Source: CAXTPV01 sp964249405 (GTDB lineage: Bacteria > Pseudomonadota > Alphaproteobacteria > Acetobacterales > Acetobacteraceae). Taken from it: a stretch of 20,181 bases of DNA. Shown piece by piece: positions 13,923 through 20,181 of this stretch. The DNA is taken from assembly GCA_964249405.1 (NCBI GenBank), contig CAXUBX010000059.1, positions 1-20,181 on the forward strand. The letters run 5' to 3'. Position 1 is the first letter of the stretch. Each line of letters begins with the position of its first letter. The position numbers and the translations under genes are program-made. The notes under the pieces were generated by a model. It did no database searches and was not told the DNA's origin. It was given only the letters and a program-made list of their open reading frames with translations.

Positions 13923-14477
13923 ATGCCCGTGATGTCCGACCAGTGGATCCGGCGCATGGCCATCGAGCACGGCATGATCGACCCGTTCACCGAGGCGCAG
14001 CGGCGCGACGGCGTCATCAGCTACGGGCTCTCCTCCTACGGCTACGACGCGCGGGTCGCCGAGGATTTCCGCGTCTTCACCAATGTCGACAGCGCGATCG
14101 TCGACCCGAAGCGCTTCTCGGAGGAGAGCTTCGTGACCAGGCAGGGGCCGGTCTGCACGATCCCGCCGAACTCCTTCGCGCTCGGCCACACGATCGAGCT
14201 GTTCCGCGTGCCGCGCGACGTGCTGGTCGTCTGCCTCGGAAAGTCGACCTACGCACGCTGCGGCATCATCGTGAACGTCACCCCACTCGAGCCCGAGTGG
14301 GAGGGTCAGGTCACGATCGAGATCAGCAACACGACGCCGCTGCCCGCCCGGATCTACGCCAACGAGGGCATCTGCCAGTTTCTCTTCCTGCACGGCGATG
14401 CGCCATGCGAGACCAGCTATGCCGATCGGCAAGGCAAGTACATGAACCAGCGCGGCGTCTCCCTCCCGCTACTATAG
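13923..14477 (+). CDS. dcd: dCTP deaminase
   Basis: The enzyme deaminates dCTP to dUTP, the main route to dUMP and so dTTP in many Gram-negative bacteria. The 184-residue length is typical of the homotrimeric, dUTPase-fold family. Visible motifs are SYGLSSYGYDARV (33-45), IPPNSFALGHT (80-90), GKSTYARCGI (106-115) with the Ser and Arg of the substrate site, and NVTPLEPEWEGQVTIEISN (118-136) with the likely catalytic Glu133. The C-terminal SYADRQGKYMNQRG closes over the nucleotide. The ATG at 13923 is preferred (GGAAG 5 bases upstream); a second ATG three codons later is possible. murA follows after 13 bases. Confidence 0.96.
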   Translation: MPVMSDQWIRRMAIEHGMIDPFTEAQRRDGVISYGLSSYGYDARVAEDFRVFTNVDSAIVDPKRFSEESFVTRQGPVCTIPPNSFALGHTIELFRVPRDVLVVCLGKSTYARCGIIVNVTPLEPEWEGQVTIEISNTTPLPARIYANEGICQFLFLHGDAPCETSYADRQGKYMNQRGVSLPLL

Positions 14478-14490
14478 GACCGAGCGACAG

Positions 14491-15753
14491 ATGGACCGTT
14501 TCCTCATCCGGGGGCAGCGCCCGCTGTCCGGCACCATCCCGATCGGGGGCGCCAAGAATGCCGCCCTCCCGCTTCTCGCGTGCGCCCTGCTCACCGACGA
14601 GCGGCTCACGCTCTCCTCGGTGCCCCGGATCGCCGACATCGCCACCATGCTGGCGCTGCTCCGCCAGCACGGGCTGGAGATCGCCGACCTCGATGGCGAC
14701 GGGCGCAGGCTCTCGATCGGCGGCCGGATCACCAGCACCGAGGCGCCGTACGAGATCGTCCGCAAGATGCGCGCCTCCGTGCTCGTGCTCGGCCCGCTGC
14801 TCGCGCGGGCCGGCGAGGCGCGCGTCTCGCTCCCGGGCGGCTGCGCGATCGGCACGAGACCGGTCGATCTCCACCTCAAGGGCCTGGAGCAGCTCGGCGC
14901 CACGATCCGGATCGAGCGCGGCTACATCCACGCCACCGCGCCGAGCGGGCTCCAGGGGGCGCGGATCGTGTTTCCGCTCGCCTCGGTCGGCGCGACCGAG
15001 AACCTGCTGATGGCGGCCACCCTCGCCCGCGGCCGGACCGAACTCGTGAATGCCGCGCGCGAGCCCGAGATCGGTGATCTCGCCGCCTGCCTCGTCGCCA
15101 TGGGTGCCAGGATCGAAGGCATCGGCACCGACACGCTGACCATCGACGGCGTCGACCGGCTCGGCGCGGCGGAGCATCCGATCCTTCCCGACCGGATCGA
15201 GACCGGGACGTACGCGTGCGCGGTCGCGGTTGCCGGCGGCGATGTCCGGCTCGCCGGCGGCCGGCTCGACCATCTCGGCGCGGTCTCGCGGGCCTTGGAG
15301 GAGTCGGGCGTCGACATCCTCGACGAGGAGGACGGGCTGCGTGTCCGCCGGTCCGGACGGCTGCGCGGCGTCGACGTGATGACCGAGCCCTATCCCGGCT
15401 TCCCGACCGACATGCAGGCCCAGTTCATGGCCGCGATGTCGGTCGCCGACGGTGCCTCGATGATGACCGAGACGATCTTCGAGAACCGCTTCATGCACGT
15501 GCCGGAACTCGTCCGGATGGGCGCCCGCATCAACGTGCACGGCTCGTCGGCGATCATCCGCGGTGTCGCGGCGCTCTCGGGAGCGCCCGTGATGGCGACC
15601 GACCTCCGCGCCTCGGTCTCGCTGATCCTCGCCGGTCTCGCGGCCTCGGGCGAGACGGTGCTGAGCCGGGTCTATCATCTCGATCGCGGCTACGAGGAGG
15701 TCGAGCGCAAGCTCGCCGCATGCGGCGCGCGGATCGAGCGCGTCTCGGACTGA
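14491..15753 (+). CDS. murA: UDP-N-acetylglucosamine 1-carboxyvinyltransferase
   Basis: MurA commits UDP-GlcNAc to peptidoglycan synthesis by transferring enolpyruvate from PEP. The 420-residue protein has the two-domain inverted alpha/beta barrel length. Lys22 and Asn23 lie in GGAKNAALPLLA, and the catalytic-loop Cys118 is in LPGGCAIGTRPVDLH, the residue alkylated by fosfomycin; since it is Cys rather than Asp, the enzyme should be fosfomycin-sensitive. Further conserved segments are ASVGATEN-like FPLASVGATENLLMA, PYPGFPTDMQAQFMA and FENRFMHVPEL. It sits 13 bases after dcd and 2 bases before the chosen hisG start, consistent with one operon. Confidence 0.97.
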   Translation: MDRFLIRGQRPLSGTIPIGGAKNAALPLLACALLTDERLTLSSVPRIADIATMLALLRQHGLEIADLDGDGRRLSIGGRITSTEAPYEIVRKMRASVLVLGPLLARAGEARVSLPGGCAIGTRPVDLHLKGLEQLGATIRIERGYIHATAPSGLQGARIVFPLASVGATENLLMAATLARGRTELVNAAREPEIGDLAACLVAMGARIEGIGTDTLTIDGVDRLGAAEHPILPDRIETGTYACAVAVAGGDVRLAGGRLDHLGAVSRALEESGVDILDEEDGLRVRRSGRLRGVDVMTEPYPGFPTDMQAQFMAAMSVADGASMMTETIFENRFMHVPELVRMGARINVHGSSAIIRGVAALSGAPVMATDLRASVSLILAGLAASGETVLSRVYHLDRGYEEVERKLAACGARIERVSD

Positions 15754-15755
15754 AG

Positions 15756-16469
15756 GTGACCGCAGCCGTCCCGCCCGGCCGGCTCTCGTCGCGGGACGCG
15801 ACCCAGGCCGCGCTTCCGATCATCATGGCGGTTCCAAGGGGGCGTATCCTCGACGAGGCCATTCCGCTGCTCCGGCGGGCCGGCATCGAGCCGGAGCCCG
15901 GCTTCGCCGACGAGGACGACCGGCGTCTCCGCTTCGCGACCGCCGATCCGTCGCTCGATCTCGTCCGGGTCCGCTCGTTCGACGTCGCGACCTTCGTCGC
16001 CTTCGGCGCGGCGCAGATCGGCATCTGCGGCGCCGACGTGCTCATGGAGTTCGACTACTCGGAGATCTACGCGCCGGTCGATCTCGGCATCGGCGCCTGC
16101 CGCGTTTCGGTCGCCGAACCACGTGACGCCGCCGGCACCGATGATCCCGCGTCCTGGAGCCAGGTCCGGGTCGCGACCAAGTACCCGTCCCTCACCCGCC
16201 GCCACTTCGCGGGCCGCGGTGTGCAGGCGGAAATCGTGCAGCTGAACGGCGCGATGGAGCTGGCGCCCGGGCTCGGGATTTCCCGGCTCATCGTCGATCT
16301 CGTGCAGACCGGCTCCACGCTCCGCGCCAACGGCCTGGTGGAGATCGAACGGATCGCCGACGTCACCTCGCGCCTCGTCGTCAACCGGACGGCGATGAAG
16401 ACGGACGCCGAGCGCGTCATGTCGCTCGTCGCCCGGATCCGCGACGCGGTCGGCGGGCGGACGGGGTGA
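15756..16469 (+). CDS. hisG: ATP phosphoribosyltransferase, short-form catalytic subunit
   Basis: This catalyses the first step of histidine synthesis, joining PRPP and ATP. At 237 residues it is the short form, lacking the C-terminal ACT-like regulatory domain, so it should need the HisZ regulatory subunit; hisZ is not in the window. Motifs are VPRGRILDEAIPLLRRAGI (27-45), GAAQIGICGADVLME, and the PRPP loop VDLVQTGSTLRANGL near residue 185. The GTG at 15756 is chosen because the first beta strand (PIIMAVPRGRI) begins before the only early in-frame ATG at 15825; that ATG would give 214 residues and remains possible. Its stop overlaps the hisD start by four bases. Confidence 0.92.
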   Translation: MTAAVPPGRLSSRDATQAALPIIMAVPRGRILDEAIPLLRRAGIEPEPGFADEDDRRLRFATADPSLDLVRVRSFDVATFVAFGAAQIGICGADVLMEFDYSEIYAPVDLGIGACRVSVAEPRDAAGTDDPASWSQVRVATKYPSLTRRHFAGRGVQAEIVQLNGAMELAPGLGISRLIVDLVQTGSTLRANGLVEIERIADVTSRLVVNRTAMKTDAERVMSLVARIRDAVGGRTG

Positions 16470-17755
16470 GACGCCTCCGGTCGACCGATCCGGATTTCGA
16501 GCGACGGTTCTCGGCCCTCGTCGCCGATCGCGCCGGACCCCCGCCGGACGTCGCGGCGGCGGTCACCGGGATCCTCGCCGACGTGCGGGCCTCGGGGGAC
16601 GCGGCGATCGGACGCTGGACGGCGCGGTTCGACCGCCATTCGCGTCCGATCCGCGTCGGCCCGGATGAGATCGAAGCCGCCGCCGCCGCGGTCCCGTCGG
16701 CGCTCGCCGAGGCGCTCCGGCTCGCGGCCACCCGGATCGAGTTCTTCCACCGGGCGCAGAAGCCGGCCGACCTCGCGCTCACCGATCCGCTCGGCGTGCG
16801 GATGGGACTGCGCTGGACGCCGCTCGACGCCGTCGGGATCTACGTGCCCGGCGGCACGGCGGCCTATCCGTCCTCGGTGCTGATGAACGCCATCCCGGCC
16901 CAGGTCGCCGGCGTCGGCCGGATCGCGATGTGCGTGCCCGCGCCCGACGGCGCGATCGCGCCGCTCGTTCTCGCGGCGGCCCGGCTGGCCGGGGTCACCG
17001 AGATCCACCGCGTCGGAGGCGCCCAGGCGATCGCCGCTCTCGCCTACGGCACCGAGACGATCCGGCCCGTCGACCGGATCGTCGGCCCCGGGAACGCCTA
17101 CGTGGCCGAGGCGAAGCGCCAGGTCTTCGGCACCGTCGGGATCGACGGGATCGCGGGCCCGTCGGAAGTGGTGATCGTCGCCGACGGCGTCACCGCCGAG
17201 CCGCGGGCGATCGCGCTCGACCTGCTCGCCCAGGCCGAGCACGACGAGGCCGCGCAATCGATCCTGCTCACCGACGACGAGGCCCTCGCCGAGGCGGTGG
17301 CGCGCGCGGTCGACGAGGAGATCCCGACCCTCGAGCGCGCCGCGATCGCGGGCCGCTCCTGGCGAGACCATGGGGCGATCATCCTGCTGCCGAGCCTCGA
17401 CGACGCGCCCGCCCTGATCGACCGTCTCGCGCCCGAGCATCTCCAGATCGTGACGCACGATCCCGCATCCCTCCTCGCGCGCGTCCGGCATGCCGGTTCC
17501 GTGTTCCTCGGGCATGCGACCCCGGAAGCGATCGGCGACTACGTGGGCGGTCCCAACCATGTCCTGCCGACGGGACGCACGGCCCGCTACGCGTCCGGCC
17601 TCGCGGTCCATGATTTCATGAAGCGCACCACGTTCCTCGCCGCCGGAGCGGACGCGCTCGCCGTGATCGGCCCGGCCGCGGTGGCACTCGCCGAGGCCGA
17701 AGGGCTCGGCGCCCACGCGAGAAGCGTCGCGATCCGGCTCGGCCGCAACGGTTGA
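16466..17755 (+). CDS. hisD: Histidinol dehydrogenase
   Basis: HisD carries out the last two oxidations of histidine synthesis, L-histidinol to L-histidine, with NAD and zinc. The 429-residue product is full length. Zinc ligands correspond to Gln256 and His259 in LLAQAEHDE, Asp358 in GDYVGGPNH and His417 in AHARS; the catalytic pair is Glu324-His325 in APEHLQI. IVGPGNAYVAEAKRQVFG (205-222), GIDGIAGPSEV and GLAVHDFMKRTT are classical family signatures. The start is a GTG whose GTGA overlaps the hisG stop, indicating coupled translation. The gap of 135 bases to infA suggests a separate promoter there. Confidence 0.97.
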   Translation: MRRLRSTDPDFERRFSALVADRAGPPPDVAAAVTGILADVRASGDAAIGRWTARFDRHSRPIRVGPDEIEAAAAAVPSALAEALRLAATRIEFFHRAQKPADLALTDPLGVRMGLRWTPLDAVGIYVPGGTAAYPSSVLMNAIPAQVAGVGRIAMCVPAPDGAIAPLVLAAARLAGVTEIHRVGGAQAIAALAYGTETIRPVDRIVGPGNAYVAEAKRQVFGTVGIDGIAGPSEVVIVADGVTAEPRAIALDLLAQAEHDEAAQSILLTDDEALAEAVARAVDEEIPTLERAAIAGRSWRDHGAIILLPSLDDAPALIDRLAPEHLQIVTHDPASLLARVRHAGSVFLGHATPEAIGDYVGGPNHVLPTGRTARYASGLAVHDFMKRTTFLAAGADALAVIGPAAVALAEAEGLGAHARSVAIRLGRNG

Positions 17756-17780
17756 GAAGGACGCCCCTGCCCTCTCCGGC

Positions 17781-17809
17781 TTGACCCCGGGAAGGCCCGT
17801 GCTCATCTT
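17781..17809 (+). promoter_or_regulatory. Possible promoter upstream of infA
   Basis: TTGACC (17781-17786) lies 17 bases before CATCTT (17804-17809) in the 135-base gap before infA. The -35 is a good match (5 of 6), the -10 poor (3 of 6). infA is normally highly expressed, which makes a promoter in this gap plausible. Confidence 0.3.
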
Positions 17810-17890
17810 CCGCCGCGAAAATCTGGAACGAGCGATCTTCGGGCGTCCGGGAAATCTCCTGGAGGCCGTCGTCGCGTTTGAAGGAAACCT

Positions 17891-18109
17891 ATGTCCAAGG
17901 AAGACATGATCGAGTTCAGCGGGACGGTGCTGGAGCTCCTGCCGAATGCCATGTTCAAGGTGAAGCTCGACAACGAGCATACGATCCTCGCCCACACCAG
18001 CGGCAAGATGCGCAAGAACCGCATCCGCGTCCTCGCCGGCGACCGCGTCAACGTCGAGATGACGCCCTACGATCTGTCGAAGGGACGCATCACCTTTCGC
18101 TTCAAGTAG
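17891..18109 (+). CDS. infA: Translation initiation factor IF-1
   Basis: IF-1 binds the ribosomal A site during 30S initiation. The product is exactly 72 residues, a single S1-like OB fold with the family sequence MSKEDMIEFSGTVLELLPN, then MFKVKLDNEH, the LAHTSGKMRKNRIRVLAGD loop and the terminal YDLSKGRITFRFK. An ideal AAGGA lies 6 bases before the ATG. The last codons and stop take part in a 15-base tandem triplication at 18098-18139. Several in-frame and overlapping frames here are shadows. Confidence 0.98.
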   Translation: MSKEDMIEFSGTVLELLPNAMFKVKLDNEHTILAHTSGKMRKNRIRVLAGDRVNVEMTPYDLSKGRITFRFK

Positions 18110-18139
18110 GGTCGCTTCAAGTAGGCCCGCTTCAAGCGA
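18098..18139 (+). repeat. 15-bp tandem triplication across the infA stop codon
   Basis: CGCTTCAAGTAGGGT (18098-18112), CGCTTCAAGTAGGCC (18113-18127) and CGCTTCAAGCGA (18128-18139, diverging at the end) follow each other with period 15. As 15 is a multiple of 3, copies 1 and 2 each encode Arg-Phe-Lys-stop in the infA frame, giving a second in-frame TAG at 18122-18124. It lies directly before the AGGAGG upstream of maf. Confidence 0.85.
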
Positions 18140-18162
18140 CAGGAGGAACGCCGCTCCACCCG

Positions 18163-18732
18163 ATGCTCGTTCTCGCCTCCCGCTCGCCGCGCCGTCTCGC
18201 CCTGCTGGCGCAGATCGGTGTCCGGCCGGATCTCGCGATTCCTGCGGACCTGGACGAGATGCCGAGGCGGGACGAGCGTCCACGCGCGCTCGCCGAACGG
18301 CTCGCTCGCGACAAGGCGGAACACGTCGCCCTTCTCCATCCCGACGCCCACGTCCTCGCGGCCGACACCGTGGTCGCCCTCGGCCGGCGCCCGATCGGCC
18401 AGCCCGCCGACGAGGCGGAGGCCAGACGCCTGCTCGGCATGCTGTCGGGCCGTCGACACACCGTCATCACCTCGGTCCTGCTCGCGTCCCCGCGAGGCGG
18501 ACGCCGGTCGCGGCGCACGGTGGAGACCGCGGTCGCCTTCTCCCGGCTCACCGAGGACCAGATCGCGGATTTGGTCGCCGGCGGGGAATGGAAGGGCAAG
18601 GCGGGCGGCTACGCGATCCAGGGACGCGCCGCCTCCGTGGTGCGGTTCCTGTCCGGCTCGCACTCGGCGGTGGTCGGGTTGCCGCTCTTCGAGACGGCGC
18701 AGCTTCTGCGCGGACAGGGTCTTCTCCGCTGA
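18163..18732 (+). CDS. maf: Maf-family nucleoside triphosphate pyrophosphatase
   Basis: Maf proteins hydrolyse non-canonical or modified NTPs to monophosphates and are linked to cell-division arrest. The 189-residue product begins LVLASRSPRRLALL (residues 2-15, substrate-binding Ser-Arg), has AADTVV with a metal-linked Asp at about 67-72, and carries WKGKAGGYAIQG, the KAGxYxIQG motif typical of the YhdE/dTTP-UTP subgroup rather than YceF. The start is set by the family N-terminus. An AGGAGG (18141-18146) lies 16 bases upstream, unusually far, and no in-frame start is closer to it. The stop overlaps the apparent CTG start of the RNase gene. Confidence 0.94.
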   Translation: MLVLASRSPRRLALLAQIGVRPDLAIPADLDEMPRRDERPRALAERLARDKAEHVALLHPDAHVLAADTVVALGRRPIGQPADEAEARRLLGMLSGRRHTVITSVLLASPRGGRRSRRTVETAVAFSRLTEDQIADLVAGGEWKGKAGGYAIQGRAASVVRFLSGSHSAVVGLPLFETAQLLRGQGLLR

Positions 18733-19850
18733 CGGTCGCAATCCGGCTCCGGCACCGGCCGGGCGAGATCGAGGCGGCGGTCATCCGCGATGGCGTGCTC
18801 GCCGATCATGCGCTCTGGCGACCAGGAGCGCCGGACGGGCTCGGCGATCTCCACCTCGGGCGGGCCGGCAAGCGTGACGGGGCGCTCGGCGGAACCTTCG
18901 TGACGCTCGCGGGCACGGGCGACCTCGCGAACGGGCTCCTGCCCGACCGGGAGACCGCTCCGGGCGGGCCGCCTTCCGAGGGCACCGCGGTCGCGGTCCG
19001 GATCGCGCGAGCCCCGCAGGGCGGCAAGGGCGTCCGCGTCTCGGCCAGGCTCGACGCCGCCGAGACCCTTGCGTTCGCCGGGCGGCTGGACGGCGCTCCG
19101 CGTCTCGTCCGACGCGGGCCCAACCCCCTCGACGAGCTCCTCGCGAGATGGCCCGCCACGCCTTGGGTGGTCCCCTCGCCTGCGCTTGCCGCCCGCTTGG
19201 CGCCGCGTACGGTCCGGATCGATCCGGTTCCGGACGAGGCGACGGAGACGGCGCTCGATGCGCTCCGAGCCAACATCGTCGCGGTTCCGGGCGGCGCGCG
19301 GGCGACGATCCATCCGACGCCGGCCCTGGTCGCCATCGATGTCGATACCGGCACCGGCCGGCAGACCTCCATGCTGGCCGCGAACCGCGCCCTGCTTCCG
19401 GTGCTGCTCCACCAGATCCGGCTGCGCAACCTGTCCGGTGCGATCGTCATCGACCTCGCCGGCCTCTCGGCACGCAAGCGCGCCCTGCTCGCCCCCGACA
19501 TCGCCGCCGCCCTGGCGCCCGATCCGCTGCGCCCGCGCTTCCTGGGGTTCACGGCACTCGGCCTGGTGGAGATCGTCCGCGCGCGACGACGCCCGCCACT
19601 GCACGAACTGTTTTCCGGTCCGCATGCGGCCGCTCTCGACGCCGCCGCATCGCTGGCGGCGAGACAGGAAGGTGGACCCTCGCGAGCCTTCGGCCTGCGC
19701 GTCGGCCCGGTCCTCGGCCGCACGCTCGCCGAGGATGCGGCGATCATGTCGGATCTTGCTCTCGCGACCGGACGTTCCCTTGTTCTCCGCGTCGACCCCA
19801 CGCTCGGCCCCGAGGCGTGGGAAGTGGAGGACGCGAAAGGACCGTCATGA
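18729..19850 (+). CDS. RNase E/G family protein, short form without Zn-link
   Basis: This 373-residue protein resembles the catalytic core of RNase E/G, single-strand endoribonucleases of rRNA and mRNA processing. An S1-like segment is near residues 38-110 (DLHLGRAG, GTFVTL, LLPDRE, RAPQGGKG), and the DNase I-like core has VAIDVDTGTG with Asp204 and GAIVIDLAGL with Asp242, equivalent to the two metal-binding Asp of E. coli RNase E. LGLVEIVRARRRPPLHEL follows, but the CPxCxG Zn-link that normally comes next is missing. By homology the start is a CTG at 18729, overlapping the maf stop as CTGA; no ATG or GTG fits, and the in-frame ATG at 18588 would add a maf shadow. The yacG start overlaps its stop. 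Confidence 0.88.
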   Translation: MTVAIRLRHRPGEIEAAVIRDGVLADHALWRPGAPDGLGDLHLGRAGKRDGALGGTFVTLAGTGDLANGLLPDRETAPGGPPSEGTAVAVRIARAPQGGKGVRVSARLDAAETLAFAGRLDGAPRLVRRGPNPLDELLARWPATPWVVPSPALAARLAPRTVRIDPVPDEATETALDALRANIVAVPGGARATIHPTPALVAIDVDTGTGRQTSMLAANRALLPVLLHQIRLRNLSGAIVIDLAGLSARKRALLAPDIAAALAPDPLRPRFLGFTALGLVEIVRARRRPPLHELFSGPHAAALDAAASLAARQEGGPSRAFGLRVGPVLGRTLAEDAAIMSDLALATGRSLVLRVDPTLGPEAWEVEDAKGPS

Positions 19851-20074
19851 CCAGAGCCGCCGCGATCTGCCCGATATGCGGACGGCCCGCCGCGCCGCCC
19901 GCCCCCGCCGGCGGCCGATCGCCGGCCCCGTTCTGCTCGACCCGTTGCGCCGAGATCGATCTCGGCCGCTGGTTCACCGGCCAGTATCGCGTTCCCGTCC
20001 GGGCGGAGATGGAAGGCGAAGACGCGGGCGAGCGCGTCGAGGAGGAGGTTGATCGCTCCGGCATTCCGGGCTAA
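19847..20074 (+). CDS. yacG: DNA gyrase inhibitor / zinc-binding protein YacG
   Basis: YacG is a small zinc-ribbon protein that binds and inhibits DNA gyrase in E. coli. The 75-residue product has the four zinc cysteines Cys8 and Cys11 (CPIC) and Cys30 and Cys34 (CSTRC), followed by the conserved EIDLGRWFTGQYRVPV. A Glu-rich tail (residues 55-69) is common in the family. The ATG overlaps the RNase stop as ATGA, implying coupling. It ends 30 bases before tRNA-Phe. Confidence 0.95.
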   Translation: MTRAAAICPICGRPAAPPAPAGGRSPAPFCSTRCAEIDLGRWFTGQYRVPVRAEMEGEDAGERVEEEVDRSGIPG

Positions 20075-20104
20075 CCCGCAGGCCGCGCAAGTCGCGGAGA
20101 CGGC

Positions 20105-20180
20105 GCCCAGGTAGCTCAGTTGGTAGAGCATGCGACTGAAAATCGCAGTGTCGGTGGTTCGATTCCGCCCCTGGGCACCA
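20105..20180 (+). tRNA. trnF: tRNA-Phe (anticodon GAA)
   Basis: The acceptor stem GCCCAGG (20105-20111) pairs with CCTGGGC (20170-20176), followed by A and an encoded CCA. The D arm is GCTCAGTTGGTAGAGC, the anticodon stem TGCGA/TCGCA encloses CTGAAAA with anticodon GAA, and the T arm contains GGTTCGATTCC. It is the only Phe anticodon class needed. The gene ends one base before the window edge. Confidence 0.97.
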
Positions 20181-20181
20181 T

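Noticed and set aside
16067..18283. A 738-codon minus-strand frame across hisG, hisD and infA
   Set aside because: It crosses three well-identified genes on the opposite strand and has composition typical of a shadow frame.
18588..18728. An in-frame ATG extension of the RNase E/G-like gene into maf
   Set aside because: The 47 added residues are the out-of-frame shadow of the well-conserved maf C-terminus and do not resemble RNase E/G N-termini.

Overview
The window is a GC-rich (roughly two-thirds GC or more) bacterial chromosome segment, most likely from an alphaproteobacterium of the Rhodospirillales/Acetobacteraceae type. The main reason is the chain dcd - murA - hisG(short form) - hisD - infA - maf - RNase E/G-like - yacG - tRNA-Phe, supported by small alphaproteobacterial families (Usg, DUF4169, DUF3309), a CIRCE-controlled groES and tRNA genes with encoded CCA. 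The family placement is inference from gene content recalled from memory; no search was run.

Layout. (1) 1-2509: groES on the minus strand behind a sigma70-like promoter flanked by two CIRCE-like boxes; divergent usg; then DUF4169 (minus), DUF3309 (plus) and mtnP (minus). (2) 2520-4558, minus: petB and petC (cytochrome b and c1 of the bc1 complex) with GTGA stop/start overlap, followed 10 bases later by mtnP. No Rieske gene lies upstream, and cytochrome b reads PVWY where PEWY is usual. (3) 4659-13457, an accessory-looking stretch: a CatB-type O-acetyltransferase with a long N-terminal extension (minus), a divergent secreted LamG + SGNH-hydrolase protein, a 1363-residue secreted protein assembled from phage-tail-fibre-like modules, collagen-like triplets, a LamG-like domain and a right-handed beta-helix, a tandem hairpin repeat, a small membrane protein and a short-chain dehydrogenase. 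(4) 13571-20180, plus: tRNA-Thr(GGT), a small basic coiled protein, then the tightly packed housekeeping block ending in tRNA-Phe(GAA).

How the genes may work together. The housekeeping block joins nucleotide supply (dcd), peptidoglycan synthesis (murA), histidine synthesis (hisG, hisD), translation initiation (infA), house-cleaning (maf), RNA processing (RNase E/G-like) and the gyrase-binding zinc protein YacG; several junctions are 4-base overlaps that imply translational coupling. The best candidate for something undescribed is the 4.7-11.8 kb cluster: an acetyltransferase, a secreted esterase-like enzyme and a giant secreted tailspike-like protein, which together could build, trim or bind an O-acetylated surface polysaccharide. 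That joint role is inference.
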